Shown here piece by piece: positions 1 through 6,666 of a DNA stretch of 37,062 bases. The stretch lies in assembly GCA_016219275.1 (NCBI GenBank), contig JACRBM010000084.1, positions 1 through 37,062 on the forward strand, given 5' to 3'. This DNA comes from Chloroflexota bacterium (lineage in GTDB: Bacteria > Chloroflexota > Anaerolineae > UBA4142). Position 1 is the first letter of the stretch. Each line of letters starts with the position of its first letter. Position numbers and translations under genes: made by a program. Below the pieces are notes generated by a model. The model was not told the DNA's origin, ran no database searches, and was given only the letters and a program-made list of their open reading frames with translations.

Positions 1-412
1 AAGTTTCTAACTTGTCCATCTCGCAAGTTGGAAACTTGCGCCACGTGTAGGACAAGTTTCTAACTTGTCCATCTCGCAAGTTGGAAACTTGCGCCACGTG
101 TAGGACAAGTTTCTAACTTGTCCATCTCGCAAGTTGGAAACTTGCGTCACTTGTAGGACAAGATTCTAACTTGTCCATCTCGCAAGTCGGAAACTTGCGC
201 CACGTGTGGAACAAGTTTCTAACTTGTCCATCTCGCAAGTCGGAAACTTGCGCCACGTGTGGGACAAGTTTCTAACTTGTCCATCTCGCAAGTCGGAAAC
301 TTGCGCCACGTGTAGGACAAGTTTCTAACTTGTCCATCTCGCAAGTCGGAAACTTGCGCCACGTGTAGGACAAGTTTCTAACTTGTCCATCTCGCAAGTT
401 GGAAACTTGCGC
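1..412. repeat. Eight tandem copies of a 53-bp double-hairpin repeat
   Basis: Copies begin at 1, 54, 107, 160, 213, 266, 319 and 372; the last is cut after about 41 bases and the array may continue left of the window. Each unit holds two perfect or near-perfect hairpins: GGACAAGTT/AACTTGTCC with a 3-base loop and CGCAAGTT/AACTTGCG with a 3-base loop, so the two stems share the core CAAGTT. Copies differ by single bases (for example AAGTT to AAGTC in the second stem from copy 4 on, and one A for T in copy 4). There is no unique spacer, so this is not CRISPR. No reading frame or promoter was recognised in it. Confidence 0.95.
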
Positions 413-426
413 TACACTTTGATTTC

Positions 427-461
427 AAAAGAAAAATGCCGCCACATATCGTAGCGGCATT
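427..461 (-). terminator. Rho-independent terminator of the secreted-protein gene
   Basis: A perfect 8-bp stem, AATGCCGC at 435-442 and GCGGCATT at 454-461, is followed on the minus strand by a T-run (positions 436-432) just past the stop of the minus-strand gene at 476. Confidence 0.75.
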
Positions 462-475
462 GTCGTTCTCGCCGT

Positions 476-1111
476 TTATTTGTTCAAACCGTACATGCCA
501 CAGTCTACCCACCAGATCGTATTGCCATAGGCATCTACTTCCCAGAATCCGCGACACTGCCGGTCGTCGGCTTGTTGATCGTGGCTCAGTTTGATTTCGA
601 CCGGGTTCGGATTGTAATTGGTGACCAGAAAGTACCAGCGTCCTTGCGCGTGCGAACCTTTCCAGGTGTATTTCGGATTTTTGCCATCGGCTGGCGCAAG
701 CGTACCGCGTCCTTTTGGCGGCGAGGAATTGTTGAGTCCGTTCTCTTGTTCCTGCGAAAACGCCGCAAAGTTCACGCCGTTGCTCAACTTGGTTTCGAGT
801 ATGACCGTCTGATAAAAACTTTGGCCGTTGTCGTTCATAAACCACAAGTACGAATTCGCGCCAACGGTGTACCACTTGTTTGCGTCAAGCGCCAGCGCAT
901 CCCCCGGAGCCAAGCCGCGATTGGGATTGCTTGGAGTTGGCTTGGGCGTCGGCGTCGGCGCAACACGCGCGACGACGCGCGGCTTGGGGCGCGGCATATC
1001 GCAACGCGGGTCGGTATCACTGCGCGGCTCGCACGCGAACGCCGGCACCGCCGCGACCAGGTTCAGCGCGAGCGCAAATAATATCGCCGTGAGAAAGATG
1101 AATTTCGTCAA
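476..1111 (-). CDS. Secreted protein with Thr/Pro linker, unknown function
   Basis: The 211-residue product has a typical signal peptide (residues 1-26, hydrophobic core, AxA-like end before Cys27), then a short Arg/Pro/Thr-rich linker (about 38-64) and a globular C-terminal domain of about 145 residues. The C-terminal domain is rich in aromatic residues and Asn, with several Trp residues and two late Cys. I do not recognise the family; the linker-plus-beta-domain layout is common for envelope or extracellular proteins of Chloroflexota. The start is TTG at 1111, chosen because no ATG or GTG precedes the signal peptide and GGGAGAG lies about 9 bases upstream. It is a single-gene unit with its own promoter (1141-1168) and terminator (427-461). 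Confidence 0.7.
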   Translation of the reverse strand: MTKFIFLTAILFALALNLVAAVPAFACEPRSDTDPRCDMPRPKPRVVARVAPTPTPKPTPSNPNRGLAPGDALALDANKWYTVGANSYLWFMNDNGQSFYQTVILETKLSNGVNFAAFSQEQENGLNNSSPPKGRGTLAPADGKNPKYTWKGSHAQGRWYFLVTNYNPNPVEIKLSHDQQADDRQCRGFWEVDAYGNTIWWVDCGMYGLNK

Positions 1112-1140
1112 GTTTTTTCTCTCCCGATCAAACTGCGCCG

Positions 1141-1168
1141 ATTATAGCATACGCGTGTACAGTTGCAA
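1141..1168 (-). promoter_or_regulatory. Promoter of the secreted-protein gene
   Basis: Read on the minus strand: TTGCAA (1168-1163), 16 bases, then extended -10 TGCTATAAT (TATAAT at 1146-1141). The expected start of transcription lies about 25 bases before the TTG start codon. Confidence 0.65.
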
Positions 1169-1204
1169 ATTTCTCGCCTCTCCCAACTTGGGTAGGACAG
1201 CAAT

Positions 1205-1400
1205 TGATCAACCGCAGATTACGCGGAGTACACTGCAATACCTTCGCCAAATCATTTTCGCCCGTTTTTTTATCCGCGAATAACGCGAATCTCCGCTAAT
1301 TTTTAAATTCATTTGCGTTACACTTGCCCTGGCGGGAACGCAAGTGCCAGGGTTCGCGTTCTTCGCGGATGAATTTGTGATTTTGGCGACGGTGTTGACA
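1205..1400. repeat. Nested palindromic repeat element in a gene-free stretch
   Basis: This is the main content of the gap 1112-1685. The 33 bases at 1272-1304 match 36948-36980 at the window end with two mismatches. Both copies are followed, after a central segment, by an inverted counterpart ending in TTCGCGGAT (here about 1359-1372). Between the arms lies another palindromic unit at about 1319-1350 (CCCTGGC ... GCCAGGG and CACTTG ... CAAGTG), so one repeat appears to be inserted in another. Open frames across this stretch are translations of repeat DNA and are not called genes. The remainder, 1401-1630, shows nothing I can name. Confidence 0.6.
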
Positions 1401-1630
1401 CTGATAAACCTAATGTGCAACTTTTGGTTTTTCTCCCGATTAGAAATATGGCAGTATCTGGAGCGATCACGCACGAACGCCAAACACACGCAGCGCGACA
1501 ATGCGGCGCGTGATGGTGTCTTTCTCGCGGCGCTGAACTCCACTGCATTGCGCTCGGCTCTAGCGTTTGCGGAAACCCCATCCCAGAAATGCGCGGGGCT
1601 TACATGCCAAGCGGGAAAACCAATCTGGTA

Positions 1631-1659
1631 TTGACATTGCATTGGCAAATAGTTATACT
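1631..1659 (+). promoter_or_regulatory. Promoter of the toxin-antitoxin operon
   Basis: TTGACA at 1631-1636, a 17-base spacer and TATACT at 1654-1659: a near-consensus housekeeping promoter directly before the antitoxin gene. Confidence 0.85.
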
Positions 1660-1683
1660 ATGTGTGGAAAGGATGGTATAACT
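1651..1683. promoter_or_regulatory. Operator-like inverted repeat for the antitoxin
   Basis: AGTTATAC at 1651-1658 and GTATAACT at 1676-1683 are perfect inverted copies separated by 17 bases. The left arm covers the -10 box and the right arm ends just before the antitoxin ATG (1686). This is where a ribbon-helix-helix antitoxin would be expected to repress its own operon. That it binds here is inference. Confidence 0.65.
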
Positions 1684-1685
1684 AA

Positions 1686-1940
1686 ATGCAAAACGTGAAA
1701 ACCGCAATCTCGCTTCAAAAAACGCTATTTGAACAGGCGGAAAATCTCGCGCGCCGGATGAAGGTCTCGCGCAGTCGCTTGTTCGTGCTTGCGCTGGAAG
1801 ATTTCATCCAACGTCAACAGAGCCGAGACCTGTTGACAAGAATCAACGCGGCGTACGCGGATGAACCAGACCCAGCAGAAAAAGTTCTTCAACGCAAGGT
1901 GAGAGGTCATCATCGTCGAATCGTGGAGGGCACGTGGTAA
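1686..1940 (+). CDS. Antitoxin, MazE/ribbon-helix-helix type
   Basis: An 84-residue protein starting with a short beta segment (VKTAISLQKTLFEQAE) followed by two helices, the pattern of ribbon-helix-helix DNA-binding antitoxins: it binds operator DNA as a dimer with the N-terminal half and neutralises the toxin with the charged C-terminal tail. It lies immediately upstream of a PemK/MazF toxin and overlaps it by 7 bases, so the pair is co-translated. An AAAGGA Shine-Dalgarno sequence is at 1668-1673, and the promoter and operator overlap the leader. The family assignment rests on size, fold pattern and partner, not on a diagnostic residue. Confidence 0.85.
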   Translation: MQNVKTAISLQKTLFEQAENLARRMKVSRSRLFVLALEDFIQRQQSRDLLTRINAAYADEPDPAEKVLQRKVRGHHRRIVEGTW

Positions 1941-2290
1941 TCAATCAGGGTGATATCTATTGGATTGACTTTGAGGAATCGTCGGGGTCTGGACCTGGGT
2001 ACAGGCATCCCCACGTTGTCGTGCAGAATAACTTGTTCAACCGCAGTCAGATAAGAACGGTTGTCGTCTGTGCGCTGACCTCTAATCCAAAACGTGCGGA
2101 CGCCCCTGGAAACGTATTGCTCAACAAGAAGGAAACAAATCTACCCAAAGATAGCGTGGTTAACGTGTCACAAATTTTCACGGTTGACAAGTCGCAGTTG
2201 GATGAATACGTCGGCACGCTCGCGGTCAAGCGTGTGCGAGAGATTCTGAATGGAATCAAACTCGTGCTCGACCCGCGCGAATCTGAATGA
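1934..2290 (+). CDS. MazF/PemK-family mRNA interferase toxin
   Basis: A 118-residue protein of usual MazF/PemK length. The N-terminus (INQGDIYWIDFEESSGSGPG, then RHPHVVVQNNLFN) is the typical PemK start: a beta strand, the Gly-rich loop after the acidic patch, then the hydrophobic strand ending in QN. Further on, SNPKRADAPGNVLL, then SVVNVSQIFTVDKSQL, match the conserved second half. MazF enzymes cleave single-stranded mRNA at short sequences and arrest translation when antitoxin is degraded. The start is GTG at 1934, inside the last codons of the antitoxin, with GTGGAGGG at 1923-1930 as ribosome site. Cleavage specificity cannot be read from the sequence. Confidence 0.92.
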   Translation: MVINQGDIYWIDFEESSGSGPGYRHPHVVVQNNLFNRSQIRTVVVCALTSNPKRADAPGNVLLNKKETNLPKDSVVNVSQIFTVDKSQLDEYVGTLAVKRVREILNGIKLVLDPRESE

Positions 2291-2423
2291 CGAGGATGGG
2301 CTTACGCAAACACACGCACCACGACAACGGTGGGGCGGCTTGTGGCTGGAAGATACTTTCGATTCGTCCACCGTTGCGGTGCGCTTTGGCATTTGACCAT
2401 CAGCCCTCTCGCATTAGATAGAA

Positions 2424-2448
2424 AACGCTCCTCGCGATGAGGAGCGTT
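2424..2448 (-). terminator. Terminator of the two-hydrolase operon
   Basis: A perfect 10-bp stem, AACGCTCCTC (2424-2433) and GAGGAGCGTT (2439-2448), with a 5-base loop. On the minus strand it is followed by TTTTC, and it lies 7 bases past the stop of the hydrolase gene at 2456. On the plus strand the T-run is poor, but the hairpin may also stop readthrough from mazF. Confidence 0.8.
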
Positions 2449-2455
2449 GTTCATT

Positions 2456-3592
2456 TCACTGACCGACCAATTTCCTGGAGTACCAATTGATGTACTCGCC
2501 CATGTGGGGCGACCAGTACGTGATGCCGTCATGCCCGCCCGTCCATTTATCTTGCCAATCGTGCTCGATCCCTTTCTCGACGAGCAGTTGATGAAACGTA
2601 TTGATGCATCGTTTACCGGGATCGCATTCGCGCCAATTATGATCGTCCGTGCCAACGTCAATACCGATGAGCAATTCGCGCGCCGTAGTCGTGTTTTGCA
2701 CCAGCCAGTACGGATCGTATTGATTGTAGTATTCCCAGGTTCCGAAAAACGCGTCGGGCAGATCCGTCCAGCCGGTCGGACCGCGAAACGAAGGACTGTG
2801 CGCGCCGACGACCTTGAATACTTCAGGGTGTGTCATGCCGAGCGTGAGCGCGCCTTGCCCACCGAGCGAAATGCCGCCAATCGCGCGGCTCTCGCGTTGC
2901 GGGAGCGTGCGATAGTTCGCGTCGACGTAGGCGACCACATCCTTCCAAATATAATCACCCCATTTTGCGCCGCCCGCAGTGGGCGCGTGATTGAAAAAGT
3001 ACGACGGAATGTTTTGCGCCATCAGACCGTTTGGCATCACGACAATCATCGGTTGCGCGATGCCACTGCGAATGGCAGGGTCGAGCGCATCGAGCAAGCC
3101 CCACCGTTCCCATTCATTGTACGGTCCGCCATACCCATGCAACAGGTACATCACCGGATAGCGTCGTTGCGAATCATAATAACTGGGCGGCAAATACACA
3201 CGCAGTTTTTGGTCCATTCCCAGCGAGGCGCTTCGCATCGTCACATCCAAACGCGCGGCGCGACCGGTCGGTGGCGGCGCTTGGGTCGAGGTCGGCGTGA
3301 TCGTTGGCGTGCGCGTGCGCGTCGGTGTGAGTGTGATTGTCGGCGTCGCGCTGGGTGGCACCGTCGCGGCCGGCGAAGTCGTTCCGGTACGAATCGGCGC
3401 TTGCGCGACATTCGCGCGAGATGGTGTAACTCTAGGCGCTGACGTGGGAACCGTCGTGCGCGTTGCGGTTGGCAATACTGTTGGTGTCGGTGTGGGAGTA
3501 GGTGGAGGAACAAAAACCGCGCAACCAGTAGTTAGCGCGGACACGAGCAGGGCGACAAGCACCCAGAGAATCGAATAGTCTAGTCTAGTCAT
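2456..3592 (-). CDS. Lipoprotein esterase (putative esterase/EstD-like family)
   Basis: A 378-residue exported hydrolase. Residues 1-24 form a lipoprotein signal with lipobox LTTGC (Cys24), followed by a long Thr/Pro linker (about 29-108) and an alpha/beta-hydrolase domain of the putative-esterase family (Fes/esterase D/antigen 85 group). Visible motifs are the oxyanion-loop region LLHGYGG (150-156), the nucleophile elbow GISLGG (Ser242), a candidate acid in GIDVGTDD (310-317) and the likely catalytic His354 in GGHDG. It should be anchored to the outer face of the membrane and hydrolyse an ester; the substrate is unknown. Its ATG overlaps the stop of the upstream hydrolase by 8 bases, so the two form a translationally coupled operon. 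Confidence 0.85.
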   Translation of the reverse strand: MTRLDYSILWVLVALLVSALTTGCAVFVPPPTPTPTPTVLPTATRTTVPTSAPRVTPSRANVAQAPIRTGTTSPAATVPPSATPTITLTPTRTRTPTITPTSTQAPPPTGRAARLDVTMRSASLGMDQKLRVYLPPSYYDSQRRYPVMYLLHGYGGPYNEWERWGLLDALDPAIRSGIAQPMIVVMPNGLMAQNIPSYFFNHAPTAGGAKWGDYIWKDVVAYVDANYRTLPQRESRAIGGISLGGQGALTLGMTHPEVFKVVGAHSPSFRGPTGWTDLPDAFFGTWEYYNQYDPYWLVQNTTTARELLIGIDVGTDDHNWRECDPGKRCINTFHQLLVEKGIEHDWQDKWTGGHDGITYWSPHMGEYINWYSRKLVGQ

Positions 3593-4640
3593 TCAAGTTA
3601 TCGGCAAGTTCGTCTGTGCGCAGAAAATTGACCATCGCGCGCCGCATCTCCGCAGTCATTTCGTGATCGGTGTTGGGGAACACGGCGATGTGCGCGTCCA
3701 CGCCCACCGCGCACAACGAGTTGTACAAATTCTGCGCGCGTTCGACGCGATTGTTCCCGACGTACGGATCAAACGTACGCGGCACGTCATCTTTGCGATT
3801 ATCGTTTGCGCCGACGCCCACCCAAAAGGTAATCTTTTTGAACGCATCCCAATTAAGTGGTTTGCCCAGATGTTTTTGCACATCACCCACGCCATACGGC
3901 AAGATGAGCAAACGCGTGCCAGTTGGATCCTTGCTATTTTCTTGCGGCAGGGTATACGCGCCGCCCGAAATCGCCGCGACGGTTTCGACGCGTTCGGGAT
4001 AGAAAAACGCAAAGCGTTGCGCGAGTTGCGCGCCGCGCGAAAATCCCAACAAGAGAACGTGTTGACGCAAACGGATGCCTAGCTCGGCGGGAAGCGTATC
4101 GAGCGTATCGCGCAACATCCGCGTGTACAACAAATCGTCTTTCAACAGCTGCTCGGGGTTTGTCCAATCGCCGTATCGAATGGTAGGCGCGATCAACAAC
4201 CACCCATGACTATCCGCTTCCGCGATCATATTACGCGAAAAAACATCGCCGCGATTGCCCATGCCATGCAGCACGACCAGCGCACGCAAAACTTTGTTGG
4301 GTGGAAGTGTGGCGGGGAGACGATAATACAGGTCAGCACGATCAAACGGCTGACGCGGCACGACCGGCATTGGTTGCAACGACCGATCCGGTTTGACGGT
4401 GCGTGCTTCATCTTGCCAATGCGAAGTCAAAAAGACGGAAGAAAACGAGGCACTTGCCGACGCTACGAGCGGTTCCGGCTCGCGCGACAACTCAAGCGAA
4501 GGAGACGCATTCCAGAGAGTCTCTGAGATAGCGAATCCCGAAACAGCGACAGTCAAGGACGTATGATACGACAATCCTACCGCGACGATGGTCGCCAACA
4601 GGATCAAGGCAAAACTGGTTGTACGAAAGAGCGCCTTCAT
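3585..4640 (-). CDS. Exported alpha/beta hydrolase (PHB-depolymerase/dienelactone-hydrolase-like)
   Basis: A 351-residue protein with an N-terminal hydrophobic segment (residues 8-37, signal peptide or membrane anchor), a low-complexity region, and a hydrolase domain from about 98 onward. LVVLHGMGNRGD (121-132) is the strand-plus-oxyanion loop, GFSRG holds the nucleophile Ser201, Asp280 (GANDN) is a candidate acid, and His326 (NTDHEM) completes the triad. The order and the GxSxG elbow match esterases of the LpqC/PHB-depolymerase or phospholipase/carboxylesterase type. It is the first gene of a minus-strand pair with the esterase at 2456, driven by a strong promoter at 4685-4713. The substrate is unknown; a shared extracellular ester substrate for the pair is inference. 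Confidence 0.82.
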   Translation of the reverse strand: MKALFRTTSFALILLATIVAVGLSYHTSLTVAVSGFAISETLWNASPSLELSREPEPLVASASASFSSVFLTSHWQDEARTVKPDRSLQPMPVVPRQPFDRADLYYRLPATLPPNKVLRALVVLHGMGNRGDVFSRNMIAEADSHGWLLIAPTIRYGDWTNPEQLLKDDLLYTRMLRDTLDTLPAELGIRLRQHVLLLGFSRGAQLAQRFAFFYPERVETVAAISGGAYTLPQENSKDPTGTRLLILPYGVGDVQKHLGKPLNWDAFKKITFWVGVGANDNRKDDVPRTFDPYVGNNRVERAQNLYNSLCAVGVDAHIAVFPNTDHEMTAEMRRAMVNFLRTDELADNLND

Positions 4641-4670
4641 CGGACCTCAATGTCATTACGGAGGCAAGGT

Positions 4671-4713
4671 GGTACTCTGGTACCATTATAGCATAACTGC
4701 ACTTGGATTGCAA
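4671..4713 (-). promoter_or_regulatory. Promoter of the hydrolase pair with an inverted repeat at the start site
   Basis: On the minus strand: TTGCAA (4713-4708), 17 bases, extended -10 TGCTATAAT (TATAAT 4690-4685). Just downstream, over the expected transcription start, is GGTAC-TCTG-GTACC (4671-4684), a candidate operator. Confidence 0.75.
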
Positions 4714-4736
4714 TTGTAGTATGCAATTTCGGACGA

Positions 4737-4764
4737 TTGACCAGACCGTTTTTTTTCGTATAAT
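4737..4764 (+). promoter_or_regulatory. Promoter of hutI
   Basis: TTGACC at 4737-4742, a 16-base spacer and TATAAT at 4759-4764. It is divergent from the hydrolase promoter 24 bases away. The leader to the hutI ATG is about 110 bases; no riboswitch or attenuator was recognised in it. Confidence 0.75.
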
Positions 4765-4880
4765 CTCTGGCAGAGCGCCGCGCTGATCTGTCTTCCATCC
4801 AAACTATAAAGTTCGCGGGTTGCAAATTCGGTGAGAGGTCCGTTGACTTTTGGTCTTAATTCTGTCGAAAGGAAATCGCC

Positions 4881-6161
4881 ATGCCAATTGATTTGCTGAT
4901 CCACTCTGCCGCCCAAGTTCTCACGCTCGCCGGCGATGCGCCCAAACGCGGCGCGACGCAAGGCGATCTCCATATCCTGCGTGACGGCGCGGTGGCGATT
5001 AGCGGCGAACACATCGTCGCACTCGGCGAGACGAGCACCATTTCCGCACTGGCAGACGCGAATACACGCGTGATTGATGCGCGTGGCAAGATCGTTTTGC
5101 CGGGCTTGGTCGACGCGCACACGCACGTCGTTTTCGCCGGCGACCGCGCGAACGAATTCGAAATGCGTTTGCAGGGCGCGACATTCCTCGACCTGGAAAA
5201 AGCCGGCGGCGGAATTATGAACACCGTGCGCGCGACGCGCGGCGCATCACTCGGCGATCTCATCACACAAGCGCGCGCACGGCTCGACACGATGCTCGCG
5301 CACGGCACCACGACCGCCGAAGTCAAAACCGGGTATGGTCTCGACCTCGAAACCGAATCGAAAATGCTCACCGCGATCTCCGCGCTCGATAGCGCGCACG
5401 CCCTCGACCTCGTGCCGACCTTTCTTGGCGCGCACGTCGTGCCCGAAGAATACAAGGGGCGCGAGGACGAGTACGTCACGCGTGTGATCGAGGAGATGCT
5501 TCCCGCCGTCTCCAAATCGAAAATCGAAAATGCTGTCCTGGGCGAAGCGAAGGACCCCAAATCGAAAATATTTTGCGATGTCTTTTGCGACGAGGGCGCG
5601 TTCACGCTCGATCAAACGCGGCGCATTCTCACGCGCGCACAGGAACTCGGGTTCGGTTTGCGCGTGCACGCCGACGAATTCGCCAACCTGGGCGCGGCAT
5701 CGCTCGCGGCGGAACTCGGCGCGGCGAGCGCGGATCACTTGATGGTGACGCGGCGTGAGGATATGCGCGCGATGGCAAAGGCGAATACGGTCGCGGTGCT
5801 GCTGCCGGGAACGACCTTCGGTTTGGGGAAAACCAATTTTGCGGATGGGCGCGCATTCATCGAGGAGAATGTGCCGGTCGCGCTGGCGAGCGATATCAAT
5901 CCCGGCACTTGTTGGTGCGAGTCGCTGCTGTTCGTCATCGCGCTCGCGTGTCGCTACTGCAAACTCACGCCCGATGAAGCGATTGCCGCCGCGACGATCA
6001 ACGCCGCCGCGTCGCTGGGCATCGCCGACCGCGTTGGCTCATTGGAGAACGGCAAACTCGCCGACGTGATTATCGCGAACGTGCCCGACTATCGCCACCT
6101 CGCGTACCGCTTCGGCGCGAATCCGATCGAGACGGTCATCAAGCGCGGGCGCGTGGTATGA
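4881..6161 (+). CDS. hutI: Imidazolonepropionase
   Basis: A 426-residue amidohydrolase that opens imidazolone-5-propionate to N-formimino-L-glutamate, the third step of histidine breakdown in the cytosol. Family signs: the metal-binding DAHTHVVFAGDR after the first strand block, GGGIMNTVRATR, GTTTAEVKTGYGLDLETE, PTFLGAHVVPEEY, CDVFCDEGAF, the metal-ligand region RVHADEF, and the C-terminal SDINPGT and ASLGIADRVGSLENGKLADV blocks. The start ATG has AAAGGA at 4868-4873. It is slightly long for the family because about 20 residues between the helix ending EEMLPAV and CDVFCDEG are encoded by a palindromic repeat (5512-5569). No other hut gene is present in the window. Confidence 0.95.
   Translation: MPIDLLIHSAAQVLTLAGDAPKRGATQGDLHILRDGAVAISGEHIVALGETSTISALADANTRVIDARGKIVLPGLVDAHTHVVFAGDRANEFEMRLQGATFLDLEKAGGGIMNTVRATRGASLGDLITQARARLDTMLAHGTTTAEVKTGYGLDLETESKMLTAISALDSAHALDLVPTFLGAHVVPEEYKGREDEYVTRVIEEMLPAVSKSKIENAVLGEAKDPKSKIFCDVFCDEGAFTLDQTRRILTRAQELGFGLRVHADEFANLGAASLAAELGAASADHLMVTRREDMRAMAKANTVAVLLPGTTFGLGKTNFADGRAFIEENVPVALASDINPGTCWCESLLFVIALACRYCKLTPDEAIAAATINAAASLGIADRVGSLENGKLADVIIANVPDYRHLAYRFGANPIETVIKRGRVV
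5512..5569. repeat. Palindromic repeat inserted in frame inside hutI
   Basis: Two 13-bp direct copies of CCAAATCGAAAAT (5512-5524 and 5557-5569) flank a segment with a GTCCT ... AGGAC hairpin (5535-5555). The same motif types (AAAATCGAAAAT runs and the GCGAAGCGAAGGA core) occur between genes elsewhere in this window (6445-6517, 33391-33413), which identifies this as repeat DNA now translated as part of HutI. Confidence 0.75.
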
Positions 6162-6315
6162 AAAGCAACACTCAATCGTTAGCTCCTGAAATCATAATTG
6201 AGCGTTTGAGATAACGTGACCTTTTGGCAATCCGACTTTGATTCTAGAGTCCGGCACTTGAATCTTCTTTTTCCTCCTCGATGAGATTACATCACGTCTA
6301 ACCTTGCTTTTCAAT

Positions 6316-6344
6316 TTGACACCCCATCCCATCCCGCATACAAT
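6316..6344 (+). promoter_or_regulatory. Promoter of tRNA-Glu
   Basis: TTGACA at 6316-6321, 17 bases, TACAAT at 6339-6344; transcription would start about 14 bases before the mature tRNA. The gap 6162-6315 between hutI and this promoter shows nothing definite. Confidence 0.8.
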
Positions 6345-6364
6345 AGCGCCAGTTATTTTCAGAC

Positions 6365-6438
6365 GCCGCATTCGTCTAGTGGACCAGGACGCCGCCCTCT
6401 CAAGGCGGAGATCAGGGGTTCGAACCCCCTATGCGGCA
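6365..6438 (+). tRNA. tRNA-Glu (anticodon CTC)
   Basis: The acceptor stem GCCGCAT (6365-6371) pairs with ATGCGGC (6431-6437). The D-arm begins TCGTCTAGTGG as in other glutamate tRNAs. The anticodon stem CCGCC/GGCGG encloses loop CTCTCAA, giving anticodon CTC (codon GAG). The T-arm is AGGGG-TTCGAAC-CCCCT-like, with the invariant TTCGA. CCA is not encoded. Its own promoter lies just upstream. Confidence 0.97.
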
Positions 6439-6444
6439 CAACCC

Positions 6445-6525
6445 ATTTTCGATTTTCGATTTCTGATTTTCGATTTGCGCACATCCAATCGAAAGTCCAA
6501 AACCGAAAATCGAAAATTCTTTTTA
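6445..6525 (+). terminator. Long inverted repeat with T-tail after tRNA-Glu
   Basis: A 14-bp perfect inverted repeat, ATTTTCGATTTTCG (6445-6458) and CGAAAATCGAAAAT (6504-6517), followed by TCTTTTT. The loop is long (45 bases) and AT-rich. It may end the tRNA transcript, but its arms are also the dispersed repeat found in hutI, so a terminator role is uncertain. Bases 6568-6620 hold a further degenerate repeat of the ATCCGCG type. Confidence 0.45.
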
Positions 6526-6629
6526 GAGCGCGAATGCGCAAAAGCAAGCGTTTGACAATCATCCTCTTTTCGCAGATAAGAAAAAATATCCGCGTGTATC
6601 CGCGTTCATCCGCGTCCAAATAATTTTGG

Positions 6630-6657
6630 TTGCGGCTACGCGGCATTATGCTATAAT
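6630..6657 (+). promoter_or_regulatory. Promoter of the ABC-type binding protein gene
   Basis: TTGCGG (6630-6635), 16 bases, extended -10 TGCTATAAT (TATAAT 6652-6657). The expected start point (about 6664) is only a few bases before the ATG at 6667, so the mRNA would be nearly leaderless. Confidence 0.7.
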
Positions 6658-6666
6658 CCACGTACT

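Noticed and set aside
1-412. CRISPR array
   Set aside because: The repeats are contiguous 53-bp units without unique spacers, and no cas gene is present.
378-875. Minus-strand open frame overlapping the secreted-protein gene
   Set aside because: It runs into the tandem-repeat array, lacks any recognisable domain, and lies in another frame of a gene with a clear signal peptide and terminator.
1208-1648. Minus-strand open frame of 146 codons before the toxin-antitoxin operon
   Set aside because: It translates the nested repeats, has no ribosome site, and shows no protein-like pattern.
2447-3442. Long plus-strand frame opposite the esterase
   Set aside because: It is the antisense shadow of a GC-rich gene with complete catalytic motifs on the other strand.
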